Assembly (NCBI RefSeq): GCF_002866825.1
Contig: NZ_PKUS01000001.1
Location: 62,001-126,000, forward strand
Direction of reading: 5' to 3'
Length of the DNA stretch: 64,000 nt
Source: Pseudohalioglobus lutimaris
GTDB lineage: Bacteria; Pseudomonadota; Gammaproteobacteria; Pseudomonadales; Halieaceae
Shown piece by piece: positions 52,879 through 62,325 of the stretch (position 1 is its first letter; every line of letters starts with the position of its first letter). A program made the translations under genes and the position numbers. The notes beneath the pieces are model-generated. The model ran no database searches. It saw only the letters and a program-made list of their open reading frames with translations, and was not told the DNA's origin.

Positions 52879-54105
52879 TCAGCGGGGCGACCCCGCTGTG
52901 TCCGGGTGAATACCCTTACGCCGCTTGTTAAGCCAGTACACAGCCGCCAGTGACAGCAGACCGAATCCCGCCAGAACAGGTGAGAATGTCAAGCGATCTG
53001 CCAACCAGCCCATTAACACTGCGCCCAACGCTGGCGCACCCATGGCAAGCATGGTCCAAAGGCTGAGCACCCTGCCCCGGTAAGCATCGTCGACCAACAG
53101 TTGGGCCAGCGCCTGGCCAGACGTTCCAGCAATGGTGGTGATCAGACTGATAAGGGCAATCAGCACCCCCACAGTCGGCAGGTTGCCCGCGAAACCAAGT
53201 ATCGCCACCAGCAACGCTCCCGCTGCCAGTACACCACTCATGATCGCAAAGAGCCGCACCTCACTGCTGCCCTGGCGACTGACAACCAGGCCGCCAACGA
53301 TTGATCCGGCTCCTGCACTGGCCGTGAGCGTTGCCAGTGTGGCAGAGTCCCCTGCCAGCAATTGCCCCGAGAGAGCAGGCAACAGCTCTATAACCGTGCG
53401 CCCCAGCATGGCGTTCACCAGGGTGAAGCCAAGGGTCAGGCGTATGCTGAAGTGATGGCGGGTGTAGTGCCACCCATCCGCCAACTGCTGGAAGAATCGC
53501 GCTTCGGGCTTGTCTACCCGCTGCATGGAAATACCCTGAATGTAAAACAGGAACGGCAGCGCACCCAGCATGAGGAATGCGGCGGCCAGAAACGCCACCA
53601 TCGGCGATGCCACCAGCAGTAGCCAGGCACCCAGTGCAGGACCCAGTATGCGCGAGGTATTGAAAGTGACGGCTGAGTAGCCGATAGCGCTGGGCAGGGC
53701 CTCCCGCGGCACCAGCACGGGGACAAGAGCCAGGCGTATAGGCGTTTGCGCCGAGGTCGCGACACCTAGCGCAACAGAAAACAACAACAGGACGGGTAAA
53801 GTAAAGATCTCAAGCCAGAGGGCGACGCTGGCCGCAACGGCAAGTACACCCTGGGCCGCTACCGTTAGCAGTAATCCATTGCGCGGATTGATCCGGTCGG
53901 CGACGATCCCGAACATTGGAGAAAGTACCAGTGCAGGCGCCAGCATCAGGCCTGCGACCACGCCGACCCAGGTCGCAGATTGCGTCAATTCCCAGGCGCT
54001 CCATCCCAACAGGAACCGCACCGTCCACCCACCCAGGGTCGAACAAATCGCCGCTGGAAAGTATCTGCGGTAGCGCTCACTGTTGAAAGCTGATTGATGT
54101 GGCAT
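52879..54105 (-). CDS. MFS transporter (DHA3-like)
   Basis: 408 residues from ATG 54105 (MPHQSAFNSERYRRYF), which removes an unlikely 36-residue extension. Twelve hydrophobic segments are visible, with the MFS loop GIVADRINPRNGLLLT after helix 2 and RGRVLSLWTMLAMGAPALG in helix 10-11. The pattern resembles MFS enterobactin/macrolide-type exporters. Substrate unknown. Convergent with the SDR gene; divergent from the spondin gene. Confidence 0.9.
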   Translation of the reverse strand: MPHQSAFNSERYRRYFPAAICSTLGGWTVRFLLGWSAWELTQSATWVGVVAGLMLAPALVLSPMFGIVADRINPRNGLLLTVAAQGVLAVAASVALWLEIFTLPVLLLFSVALGVATSAQTPIRLALVPVLVPREALPSAIGYSAVTFNTSRILGPALGAWLLLVASPMVAFLAAAFLMLGALPFLFYIQGISMQRVDKPEARFFQQLADGWHYTRHHFSIRLTLGFTLVNAMLGRTVIELLPALSGQLLAGDSATLATLTASAGAGSIVGGLVVSRQGSSEVRLFAIMSGVLAAGALLVAILGFAGNLPTVGVLIALISLITTIAGTSGQALAQLLVDDAYRGRVLSLWTMLAMGAPALGAVLMGWLADRLTFSPVLAGFGLLSLAAVYWLNKRRKGIHPDTAGSPR

Positions 54106-54302
54106 AAGGTAGTGGCAAGATAGCGCGTTGCGGGGTAGCAGAGTAACGCAGTTACAAAAGACGGTGGAAACCGGCGTGTTTCGCTTACCACAAACCAACT
54201 GCAATGCCGGCAACTTGCTTAAAGTTTATTTTCTCATGCATGTAACCTTTTTACGACTCACTGCGAATTGGGTATCAAACCCACAACAGCAGGAAGCAAA
54301 CC

Positions 54303-54956
54303 ATGCTCAAAACACGTTTGTTCGCTATTGCACTCACCCTCTTCGCTACACAAGCGATATCCCAGGAAAATGTGCAGTACGAAGTATCAATAACCAACAT
54401 AACCCTCGCACAGTCTTTCACACCTCAACTGGTGGTCACACACCCCGGCAACGTGCGCTTGTTCAGGCTTGGCAACAAAGCGCGTGAGACCCTGGAGATT
54501 CTCGCAGAAGGAGGGGACACAGGGCCGTTAACCGAGAGATTAGCGCCCGCCGTCGATGAAGTAAAAACCATTGATGGTTTACTGGCGCCGGGGCAGACCA
54601 CGACCACTACAGTGAGCGCCGAATCAGGGCGTCGTTTCCTGTCTGTCGCGGCCATGATGATCCCGACCAACGATACGTTCATGGCGCTCAATCGAGCAAG
54701 ACTTCCGTCGGCGGGAACGCTGGAGTTCATGGTCCCGGCCTATGATTCAGGCACCGAGGCAAACGATCAGAATTGTGCAAACATCCCAGGCCCGACCTGC
54801 GGCGGCGTTGGCTATGTTGGCGCACCGGGCGAAGGCGATGAGGGCTTTGTTCATATAAGCAATGGCTTCCATGAGCTGGGCGGCGACACGCTTTCGCCCG
54901 CTCAATACGATTGGCGGAACCCGGTGGCACGTATCACTGTCAGACGTATGAACTAA
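54303..54956 (+). CDS. Spondin-domain exported protein
   Basis: 217 residues with signal peptide (MLKTRLFAIALTLFATQAISQ). The domain has the spondin-N pattern: VQYEVSITNITLAQSFTPQLVVTH, FRLGNKARETLEILAEGGD, MMIPTNDTFMAL and VARITVRRMN. A Cys pair lies in ANIPGPTCG. Bacterial spondin-domain proteins are found in marine gammaproteobacteria, usually beside an ECF sigma factor and a DUF1109 protein, as here. AGGAAG is 7 bases upstream of ATG 54303. Role unknown; an envelope stress target is inferred from the neighbours. Confidence 0.88.
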   Translation: MLKTRLFAIALTLFATQAISQENVQYEVSITNITLAQSFTPQLVVTHPGNVRLFRLGNKARETLEILAEGGDTGPLTERLAPAVDEVKTIDGLLAPGQTTTTTVSAESGRRFLSVAAMMIPTNDTFMALNRARLPSAGTLEFMVPAYDSGTEANDQNCANIPGPTCGGVGYVGAPGEGDEGFVHISNGFHELGGDTLSPAQYDWRNPVARITVRRMN

Positions 54957-55002
54957 GTCTGGAAGCGAAACATCCCCTCGGGTGGCCGCCTGCCTGGAAC
55001 GT

Positions 55003-55566
55003 ATGCCTGAAATCCAAGAGCGCGATTATTCCGCTGACGAGACGCGCTGGTCACTGCTGATGATCAGCGCGCAATCGGGGAATGAAACGGATTACCGGCA
55101 ACTGTTGTCTGAACTCTCCGACATGGTGAATAACTACCTGGTGTCACGCCTGGGCGGTTATGACTTTATTGACGATTGTGCCCAGGAAGTGCTGATCGCT
55201 GTGCATGAAGCGAGACACACCTATGACCCCCGCCGGAAATTCAGGCCCTGGTTGTTCGCGATCATTCGTCACAAGTCTATTGACGCCATCCGTCGCCAGG
55301 CAGTGCGCACTGAGCTACATGCCGGTCATTGCACGGTTGAAGATCACATCGCAGGAGATACGCCGCTGGAATCCGGTATGACCGCGGGCAGACTGATTAG
55401 CGCCCTGTCGCCAAGACACCGGGAGGCGATTAAACTGACCAAGATTCTGGGCTTTACCACTGCGGAGGCGGCCTCCCGACTTGCAATTTCCGAAAGTGCC
55501 ATGAAGGTTCGTGTGCACCGGGCCGTATCAAGTTTGCGCAAACTAATGGAGGCAGAGGCGCTGTGA
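55003..55566 (+). CDS. ECF sigma factor (SigF-like)
   Basis: 187 residues from ATG 55003 (GTG 54982 would add 7). Region 2 is YDFIDDCAQEVLIAVHEARHTYDP...WLFAIIRHKSIDAIRR; region 4 is LSPRHREAIKLTKILGFTTAEAA...MKVRVHRAVSSLRKL. The protein would direct RNA polymerase to its own regulon, with the next gene as its membrane inhibitor. Its last bases overlap the start of that gene. The spondin gene 47 bases upstream is the likely target or co-transcribed partner. Confidence 0.92.
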   Translation: MPEIQERDYSADETRWSLLMISAQSGNETDYRQLLSELSDMVNNYLVSRLGGYDFIDDCAQEVLIAVHEARHTYDPRRKFRPWLFAIIRHKSIDAIRRQAVRTELHAGHCTVEDHIAGDTPLESGMTAGRLISALSPRHREAIKLTKILGFTTAEAASRLAISESAMKVRVHRAVSSLRKLMEAEAL

Positions 55567-56201
55567 AAGAAGGAAGCAGCCTTATTGACAAGCTGACAGA
55601 CGACCTTCAACCGGTCAGGCCTGTGGGGCGCGGACTGGGACTGGGTATTCTGCTCTGGTTTTGCCTGAGCACAGCCTACGTCGTTACCACGTCTTCCCTA
55701 CTCGGCCCTATACGCCCCGGTGTATTGGATCAGTTACTGGCACATCCGCGATTTCTGCTGGAGACGCTACTCGGTGTGGCGGCAATTGCCATTCTTGCAC
55801 AGGCCGGACTTCGTTCAGCCGTGCCAGCAGCGTTACCTCGCCACTGGCTGTTGTTCACTTTAGGAGTCACCCTGCTCTGGTTACTGAACTATCCTCTGGG
55901 GTTTTTCAGCCCCTCATTGGAGCCAAGCATGCTGGGCAAGCGCCCGCATTGCTACCTTGAGACACTTATCCTGGCCTTACCTCCCGCACTGGCGGCTATA
56001 TACTGGCAGAATCGCCTGTTTCCGCTCAAGCCTCTGCAAAGTGCTGCCATAGCAGGATTGGCTGCGGGAATGATTCCTGCGCTCTACATGCAAATTGCCT
56101 GCATGTATGCCCCGGGACATATCCTGATGTGGCACATACTGCCGGGAGCGCTGATGGCCCTGCTGGCAGTACCCATTTCCCTCTGTATTAAAGCGCTATA
56201 G
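55563..56201 (+). CDS. nrsF: NrsF/DUF1109-family membrane anti-sigma factor
   Basis: 212 residues from GTG 55563, which overlaps the sigma gene by 4 bases. Six hydrophobic segments are seen. The two Cys that in Caulobacter NrsF sense oxidative or metal stress are present as Cys130 (GKRPHCYLE) and Cys180 (MQIACMYAPGH). This supports release of the sigma factor when the Cys pair is modified. The spondin gene and others may be its output. Confidence 0.88.
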   Translation: MKEGSSLIDKLTDDLQPVRPVGRGLGLGILLWFCLSTAYVVTTSSLLGPIRPGVLDQLLAHPRFLLETLLGVAAIAILAQAGLRSAVPAALPRHWLLFTLGVTLLWLLNYPLGFFSPSLEPSMLGKRPHCYLETLILALPPALAAIYWQNRLFPLKPLQSAAIAGLAAGMIPALYMQIACMYAPGHILMWHILPGALMALLAVPISLCIKAL

Positions 56202-56356
56202 CTTTCAAGATACAGCGGAGTCTGGTTGGCCGCTCACCGGCTGCATACCTGAAGCCTGGACGCCCTCGCCACCAGGCCTGCAGAAATACGTCTTTCCGAA
56301 TTGGACTACGCTGGTAACATATGGGTCCGCGACGCTTGACCCTATATGGAGGCCCA

Positions 56357-57283
56357 GTGAGCGCTACTTTATTCTGGCAGGGTTTCTGGCGCCTGGCCGA
56401 CCCCAAGATATCACTGGCATCTTTCGCTGGCCTCTGGCTAGGAGCCTGTTCTGCAGCAGCGTACAGCAACTTGCACTGGGGATGGCTGGCACTGACCATA
56501 CTTGGCGTTTTCTGTGTTGAAGTTGCCAAAAACGCTTCGGGGGAAATTGTCGACTATGACAGTGGGACAGACCTGGCCATCAATGAGACTGAAAGAACGC
56601 CATTTTCGGGAGGGAAACGGGTACTGGTCGATGGTCTGCTGACCCGAGAGCAGACCGCGGGTATATCCAGGCTTTTCTTCCTCGCCGCCGTATCAATCGG
56701 CCTGGTATTGGTTTTCTTAATCGACTACCGGATATTGTTTTTCGGCCTGGCCGGTATGGCGCTCGCATGGTTCTACCACGCCGCCCCCGTTCGCCTGGCC
56801 TACCGCGGCCTGGGCGAAGCGGCAGTGGCGCTGGCCTATGGGCCATTAGTCGTTTGCGGTACTTATTTTGTGCAAACCAGCACCCTGTCTGCGCCACTAG
56901 TCCACGTTTCATGTGCGCTGGGATTACATGTCGCAGGTTTCCTGTGGATCAATGAGTTCCCTGACTCCCGCGCCGACAAGGCTGCGGGGAAGCGTCATCT
57001 GGTGGTCAGGCTGGGAACAGATCGTGCCGCCAACGCTTACGTCGTCCTGCTAGCCTCCGCCTACTGTTGGCTGGCATTTGCCAGCCTCGCGTTTCCCGGT
57101 GCGACAGGCTACCTCTGGGGCCTTGTCGGGCTGCCACTAGCAAGCTTTTCCGCCTGGCGATTGTTGCAGCGAACGAATGACATTCCGGCTCTGGTACCAG
57201 CTCAGGCCGCGTCGCTGGGCGGCTTCGTCATGATGGCTCTCGGGGCCGGAACAGGCTACCTGTTGTCTACGCCCGGTACCTAG
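56357..57283 (+). CDS. UbiA-family prenyltransferase (MenA-like)
   Basis: 308 residues from GTG 56357, preceded by GGAGG; an ATG 36 bases earlier has no ribosome site. Multi-pass membrane enzyme with the first Asp-rich motif in KNASGEIVDYDSGTD and the second in NEFPDSRADKAAGKRHLVVRLG. The PFSGGKRVL block is typical of MenA-type 1,4-dihydroxy-2-naphthoate polyprenyltransferases, but no other menaquinone gene is nearby. It transfers an isoprenoid diphosphate to an aromatic or lipid acceptor. Exact substrate unknown. Confidence 0.87.
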   Translation: MSATLFWQGFWRLADPKISLASFAGLWLGACSAAAYSNLHWGWLALTILGVFCVEVAKNASGEIVDYDSGTDLAINETERTPFSGGKRVLVDGLLTREQTAGISRLFFLAAVSIGLVLVFLIDYRILFFGLAGMALAWFYHAAPVRLAYRGLGEAAVALAYGPLVVCGTYFVQTSTLSAPLVHVSCALGLHVAGFLWINEFPDSRADKAAGKRHLVVRLGTDRAANAYVVLLASAYCWLAFASLAFPGATGYLWGLVGLPLASFSAWRLLQRTNDIPALVPAQAASLGGFVMMALGAGTGYLLSTPGT

Positions 57284-57388
57284 GCAGTGGAGCGCGCGGG
57301 TCGGTATTACGTCACTGAACAGGGGCGCCGGACTGCAGAATGCACTATGATCCACCTCCTATCGGCATGTCAGCAAGGCGAGGGCAAG

Positions 57389-57613
57389 ATGAACAGACTA
57401 GAGAAATTGAGAGGCGACGTTTACAGTTTTGAAGAACTGGTCACGCTCGAAAAGAATGCGACCAAATTGAGAGACCTTGAGACGCTTGAACTCATTGCGA
57501 TAAGCCGCGCATCTAAACTCGCCAAGGGAGAGCGGCCAAAAAGCACGGTAGACGCGGATGGCGTAGCACTGACCAAACGCGGCCGTAGAGATCAGAAAAA
57601 AGCCAGCCAGTAA
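57389..57613 (+). CDS. Small hydrophilic protein, 74 aa, unknown
   Basis: ATG 57389 with AGGGCAAG upstream. The product (MNRLEKLRGDVYSFEELVTLEKN...) is rich in Lys, Arg and Glu with a probable helix throughout, and ends in a basic RGRRDQKKASQ tail. No family recognised. It lies 105 bases after the prenyltransferase gene and 105 bases before the PRMT-like gene. Confidence 0.6.
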   Translation: MNRLEKLRGDVYSFEELVTLEKNATKLRDLETLELIAISRASKLAKGERPKSTVDADGVALTKRGRRDQKKASQ

Positions 57614-57718
57614 GCCGTCCTTGAGCAACGAGGGGGGCGCCATAGTTGATCTTGAACGACACAGGGCAACCATAACCCTCCCTGCCCAGCGCGAACCCCA
57701 TTCCCCCTGGAGAAATAG

Positions 57719-58720
57719 ATGAGCAGCGACAAAGAAACCGACCAGGATCCCGGATGGCAGCGTATGTCCTACCGCGACGTCGCCATGCACAAAGTCATGC
57801 TGCAGGATGTCGTGCGGACTGAAGCGTATGAACAGGCAGTTGCCGAGTTGGTGCTGCCCGAACATGCGGTATTGGATTTTGGTTGCGGTACGGGCATTTT
57901 GTCGATGTTTGCCGCTCGCTCGGGTGCCGGGAAGGTGGTCGCTGTGGACCGTTCACCCTTTATAAAAACGGCCAGGGAGATAGCGCAAGCCAATGGCCTG
58001 GACAATATCGACTTCTACCATGATGACGAGCAGTCATTGCAACTCGATGAAAAAGTAGATGTGATTGTCTCGGAGTGGATGGGCCACTGTCTGTTCTATG
58101 AGGCCATGTTGGAACCCCTGCTGACAGTTCGGGATCGTTACCTGGCCAAGGACGGGATTATGATTCCCGCTGAGGTGACACTCCATGCCGGCCTGGTTTG
58201 CGACGAAGAAGTGCTGGAGGACCTGGCCTTCTTACGGGAGAAACCCTACGGCTTCAACTTCTCACCCATTGCCCAGGTGCCTTTCGAGCAATCCGACCTG
58301 GTAACCCTGGACCCTGAAAGCCTGCTGGAGGCCACGGCCGACCTAGGCACTCTGAACATGCATACCGTAGCTAAAACAAACACACCACGAGTGTTTACGG
58401 GCACTCTACGGCCCGATAAAAAGGGACTGGTGTATGCCCTTTGCGGATGGTTCAGCACCAAACTCAGCCCCGGAGTCGCTTTTGGCACCGGCCCTGACGA
58501 TCTGCCCACCCACTGGGATCAAATCCTGTTTCCTCTCCCACAGCCTTTCCAGGTTGACCCGGCGCGCGAGCTGACGTTGAGCATTTCACCGCTCACTGAG
58601 CAAACGGGCAAACAGCAGCTCTGGGCATGGTCGATCACTGACGGTGAAACCACCCAGAGTGTGAATGAGCGACACCAGGCGATGCAAGGGCAGGAAGACT
58701 TGCCCAGGGGAAAACTGTAG
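57719..58720 (+). CDS. Protein arginine N-methyltransferase homologue
   Basis: 333 residues. The PRMT order of motifs is complete: the N-terminal HKVMLQDVVRTEAYEQAV, SAM motif I VLDFGCGTGILSMFAARSGA, motif II VAVDRSP, the double-E loop SEWMGHCLFYEAML (Glu119 and Glu128), and the THW loop LPTHWDQILFPL (264-266) in the beta-barrel half. Eukaryotic PRMTs methylate Arg in proteins such as histones and RNA-binding proteins. A full-length bacterial homologue with all these residues is unusual. Bacterial substrate unknown. It might have arrived by transfer from a eukaryote or another bacterium; codon use looks local. Confidence 0.9.
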   Translation: MSSDKETDQDPGWQRMSYRDVAMHKVMLQDVVRTEAYEQAVAELVLPEHAVLDFGCGTGILSMFAARSGAGKVVAVDRSPFIKTAREIAQANGLDNIDFYHDDEQSLQLDEKVDVIVSEWMGHCLFYEAMLEPLLTVRDRYLAKDGIMIPAEVTLHAGLVCDEEVLEDLAFLREKPYGFNFSPIAQVPFEQSDLVTLDPESLLEATADLGTLNMHTVAKTNTPRVFTGTLRPDKKGLVYALCGWFSTKLSPGVAFGTGPDDLPTHWDQILFPLPQPFQVDPARELTLSISPLTEQTGKQQLWAWSITDGETTQSVNERHQAMQGQEDLPRGKL

Positions 58721-58933
58721 GCAACGAGGACGCGTGAAGTCTTCGTCTCGTAGATCGAGCACTTGCTATATGATGAATTCTGTTAGGCTGTCAATGTACG
58801 GAAAGTAAGTCTCGCGATAGTCGCCTGCCTGACATCATTAGCGGTAGGGTCGCGAGTTGAATACTATATCGATAATAATTTTTCCTGGTTGTCTGTACGC
58901 AAGCTACTGAATCAACCTGGCAGGGGTAGAAAA

Positions 58934-60001
58934 ATGGGCAGTGTAGGAGTCGAAGGTATTCTTGAATCGTTCACCGGGCTGGTGGAATGGTCTTCCGGAG
59001 ACAAACTCGCCGTTGCCATCGGGCCGTGCTCAAGCGCTGCCCCCCTGCACGGCGGTCTGTGCTTCTGCCCGGAACAACAGTATCTCGAAGCCTGCCTGAG
59101 CGCCGAAGTTGCAATACTTGTCATACCTCCGGAATTGAGCAGCGAGGCAAAGAGACTTAACCCGGGTCGCAGCGCTGTTCTTACCAGCGATGACCTGCAG
59201 GCAGCGATGGCAATATTGAACACAGAGTATTTTCTTCCGAGTTGGGGCCGGGAGCCATTTGCACAGCATCGCGTTCATCCCTCGGCCCAGATTCACCCCA
59301 GTGCCAGGCTGCATGAGAGCGTAATCGTCCAGCCCAACGCCGTAATCGGTCCGGACGTCGCTATTGACGAAGGCAGCATTATTGGCGCCAACTCCACTCT
59401 GGAAGGCAACATAACGATTGGCAAGCGTTGCGTTATTAAAGCAAACGTTTTTGTCGGTCACTCCGTACACATCGGAGACGATTGCCGCATTGAACCGCAA
59501 AGCTCGGTTGGCACGGATGGGTATGGATATGGCACAGACAGGAATGGCGAACACCATGCCAAGCCCCATTTTGGACGAGTTATTCTCGGAAACCGGGTGG
59601 AAGTAGGCTGCGGGGTCAGCATAGACCGCGGGACCTTCGACGACACACTGATAGGCGATGGCACAAAGATCGACAACCAGTGCCATTTCGCCCACAACAC
59701 GATTGTTGGTAAAAATTGTTTAATCACCGCCGGGTTTATGGTCGCCGGCAGCTCTACATTCGGCGACAATTGTAAATTCGCGGGGCGTGTCAGCGCCAAT
59801 GGGCATATCAGTGTATGTGACAATGTCACCATGGGCCCGGTTTCGGTTATCAGCAAGAACATAACCAAGCCTGGTTTTTACGGCGGTTTCCCGCCCGTTC
59901 CCTACAAGGATTTTGTGAAGAACCAGGCTTCTACGGCGTCATTGTTTGATACGCGTAAACGGGTCAATGAGCTGTTACGCAAAATCGACCCCAAGCCATA
60001 G
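58934..60001 (+). CDS. LpxD-like UDP-3-O-acylglucosamine N-acyltransferase
   Basis: 355 residues from ATG 58934. The hexapeptide-repeat half has the LpxD blocks HPSAQIHPSARLHE, GTDGYGYGTDRNG, IDRGTFDDTLIGDGTKIDN, and the catalytic His in QCHFAHNTIVGKNC, matching His239 of E. coli LpxD as I recall. It would add a hydroxyacyl chain in lipid A synthesis. It is not accompanied by lpxA, fabZ or bamA, so it is probably a second, orphan copy or belongs to a related glycan pathway. Confidence 0.87.
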   Translation: MGSVGVEGILESFTGLVEWSSGDKLAVAIGPCSSAAPLHGGLCFCPEQQYLEACLSAEVAILVIPPELSSEAKRLNPGRSAVLTSDDLQAAMAILNTEYFLPSWGREPFAQHRVHPSAQIHPSARLHESVIVQPNAVIGPDVAIDEGSIIGANSTLEGNITIGKRCVIKANVFVGHSVHIGDDCRIEPQSSVGTDGYGYGTDRNGEHHAKPHFGRVILGNRVEVGCGVSIDRGTFDDTLIGDGTKIDNQCHFAHNTIVGKNCLITAGFMVAGSSTFGDNCKFAGRVSANGHISVCDNVTMGPVSVISKNITKPGFYGGFPPVPYKDFVKNQASTASLFDTRKRVNELLRKIDPKP

Positions 60002-60041
60002 GAAAGTAAAAATAACCTGCCGGTGAAGCGGGCCTGCAGTC

Positions 60042-61718
60042 TTAAGGGCCTGGCGCTCGCGCCGCATCGCTTGCTGCACGCACAGCATGGAACTCTGAAG
60101 TCGTTTTCCATTGCGGCCATCGACGTGAGCTGCCGAGATCGCGGACGATGCTGTGGAAAAGCTCTATGTCCTGCACCGCGCCACGCAGGTCCCAATCGGG
60201 ATCCCAGGCATCACAGGTCTGGTGGTAACAGTTGCCAATATAGTCAGCGATCCAGGCATCCCCCGCGGCGCGGCCACCCTCAACAAGGTCTGCGCCACCT
60301 GCAATACCCATGATCAACAGAACGGGTACGCCTTCCCGCGCCATAGAAAAGTGATCGGCGCGAAAAAACAAACCGTTCTCCGGCAGGTTCTCAGGTGTGA
60401 CCACCCGATTCTGCGCGGCGGCGGCACGCTCCAGATCCCCTTCAAGATCGCTCTGGCCTTCGCCCACAAGTATCACATCCCTGGCGGGGCCGGCGGTCTG
60501 CAGTATATCCAGGGTGAAATTGGCAACGGTTTTCTCCAACGGATAAACCGGGTTGGCGGCATAGGCTGCAGAACCCAGCAGGCCGCTCTCCTCAGCCGTC
60601 CAGACGGCGAACACCACGCTGCGCTCCAGCGGCGCTTCCGCCTTCAATACCCTCGCCAACTCCAACACGCCCGCCGTACCCAACGCATCATCGTTGGCGC
60701 CGGGGCGAATCGTGCGATTCTGTGCGTCTGGCTCGCCATGACCATAGGCATCCCAGTGGGAAGCAACCATCAGTGTTTCGTCTTTATGCTTTGTGCCTGG
60801 CAGCAGTGCCAGCACATTGTTACTTTCGATATAGTTTGTATCGACCAGCAATTGGGCACTGAAGGTCACGCCCTTGAGTTCAAATGCCTGGAAATCCGGC
60901 CTGCGAGCGAGCACCCGGTGCTCATCCAGATTGAGCCCGGCACCGGCAAATAGACGTTCCGCCGCATCGTTGTGCAGCCAGCCCTTGAGACTGAGCGGCT
61001 GCGCAGAGTCCGGACTGCGTACGATGGAAAAATTTTCACCGGGTGCCGATGCCGCTACAGTCCACCCGTAGCCGGCAGCTTCATCCTCATGGATGACTAG
61101 CGCGCCAAGGGCTCCGCGCCGCTTTGCCTCTTCAAACTTGTAGGCCCAGCGCCCGTAGTAGGTCATACGCCTGTTACCAAAGACCCCCGCGACGGCTTCG
61201 CCCTCTACGGCAGCAAAATCCGGATCATTGACCAGAAAGACCGCAACCTTACCCTGCAGATCGATATCGCCGTAATCGTCCCACCCACGCTCGGGAGCAG
61301 TGGCGCCAAACCCCACGAATACCAGAGGCGCAGAGTTTATCGAAATAGTGTCCACCGGACGGCTGGTTTCAATGGCTATATCAACAGCCTGCCGCAGCAG
61401 GTGATCCTGCTTACCCACGGTAAAACGAATATCGGGGTCGTTTGCGATTCGGGTGTGTACCAGCGGTACGGCCTGAGTCCAGCCACCCCGCTCCCCGCCG
61501 GGCTCAAGCCCCAGCGCTGCAAATTGCTTCACCAGATAGGCAATGGTCTTCTCCTCGCCAGGCCCCCCGGGTGCGCGACCTTCAAACTCATCGGAAGCCA
61601 GCACCCTGACCATCTCGGATAGTTTTCCGGCGTCCACCTGTTCGGCGTGGGCATTGGGTGCGAGGCTAATCGCCAGGGCGATTACCGCGGGGACAATAAA
61701 TGAAAAACAATGAGGCAT
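60042..61718 (-). CDS. Exported M28-family metallopeptidase
   Basis: 558 residues. Signal peptide at MPHCFSFIVPAVIALAISL...AHA. A PA-like insertion precedes the M28 core. Zinc ligands: ASHWDAYGHG (His321, Asp323), PGANDDALGTAG (Asp343), WTAEESGLLGS (Glu376/377), LDILQTAG (Asp) and CYHQTCD (His). Such periplasmic or secreted aminopeptidases release N-terminal residues from peptides. It is convergent with the LpxD-like gene. Confidence 0.92.
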   Translation of the reverse strand: MPHCFSFIVPAVIALAISLAPNAHAEQVDAGKLSEMVRVLASDEFEGRAPGGPGEEKTIAYLVKQFAALGLEPGGERGGWTQAVPLVHTRIANDPDIRFTVGKQDHLLRQAVDIAIETSRPVDTISINSAPLVFVGFGATAPERGWDDYGDIDLQGKVAVFLVNDPDFAAVEGEAVAGVFGNRRMTYYGRWAYKFEEAKRRGALGALVIHEDEAAGYGWTVAASAPGENFSIVRSPDSAQPLSLKGWLHNDAAERLFAGAGLNLDEHRVLARRPDFQAFELKGVTFSAQLLVDTNYIESNNVLALLPGTKHKDETLMVASHWDAYGHGEPDAQNRTIRPGANDDALGTAGVLELARVLKAEAPLERSVVFAVWTAEESGLLGSAAYAANPVYPLEKTVANFTLDILQTAGPARDVILVGEGQSDLEGDLERAAAAQNRVVTPENLPENGLFFRADHFSMAREGVPVLLIMGIAGGADLVEGGRAAGDAWIADYIGNCYHQTCDAWDPDWDLRGAVQDIELFHSIVRDLGSSRRWPQWKTTSEFHAVRAASDAARAPGP

Positions 61719-61763
61719 GGCGGGTATTCCTTGGCTATTTATCCTTGAACGATGAGGCGAATT

Positions 61764-62261
61764 TCAAGAGGGAATCGGCGGGACCTCAAGAGATCGATCC
61801 AGCGCACCAACGTCGAGCACCGGGGATGCATCAATATCTTCGGCATCCATCATGCAGGCCACTCGCTGCAGCGAAGCGATGATCATGCTCTGCTCCCACT
61901 CCTGCAGGTCATTGAACTGACTGGAGAAGTGCTCTTGCAGAGGTAGCGGTGCATCCCTGAGAATCTCGATGCCGCTATCAGTGAGTTGCACGTGCACTTT
62001 ACGTTTGTCCACCTTGGAGCGCTCGCGTTCCAGGTATCCCTTCCTCTCCAGCCGGTCCAGAATAGAGCACACCGTCGCCTGGCTCAGGCTGACTTCCCTG
62101 GCTAACTGCCCGACGGTGGCGCCTTCCAATTTACGGATAGCCTGCAGTAATAGTATCTGCGGCGCGGTGAGCCCGGAAATCTTGGCGAGGTGTTTGGAGT
62201 GCATGTCCGTGGCCCGAATAACCCTGCGCAGCGACATCAATACTTGCTCTAGACGATCCAC
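61764..62261 (-). CDS. MarR-family transcriptional regulator
   Basis: 165 residues from GTG 62261; GGAG lies 8 bases upstream. The winged helix reads LTAPQILLLQAIRKL, GQLAREVSLSQATVCSILDRLERKGYLERERSKVDKRKVHVQLT. Such proteins repress nearby or own genes until a ligand binds. It lies between the peptidase and BCCT genes, on the same strand as both, and may control either. Confidence 0.9.
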   Translation of the reverse strand: MDRLEQVLMSLRRVIRATDMHSKHLAKISGLTAPQILLLQAIRKLEGATVGQLAREVSLSQATVCSILDRLERKGYLERERSKVDKRKVHVQLTDSGIEILRDAPLPLQEHFSSQFNDLQEWEQSMIIASLQRVACMMDAEDIDASPVLDVGALDRSLEVPPIPS

Positions 62262-62325
62262 GATAATCTCCGGTCCTGAGAGTCCAGTCAGGCAGACATT
62301 TTAGCGATTTTGGTCGCAGGGTAAA

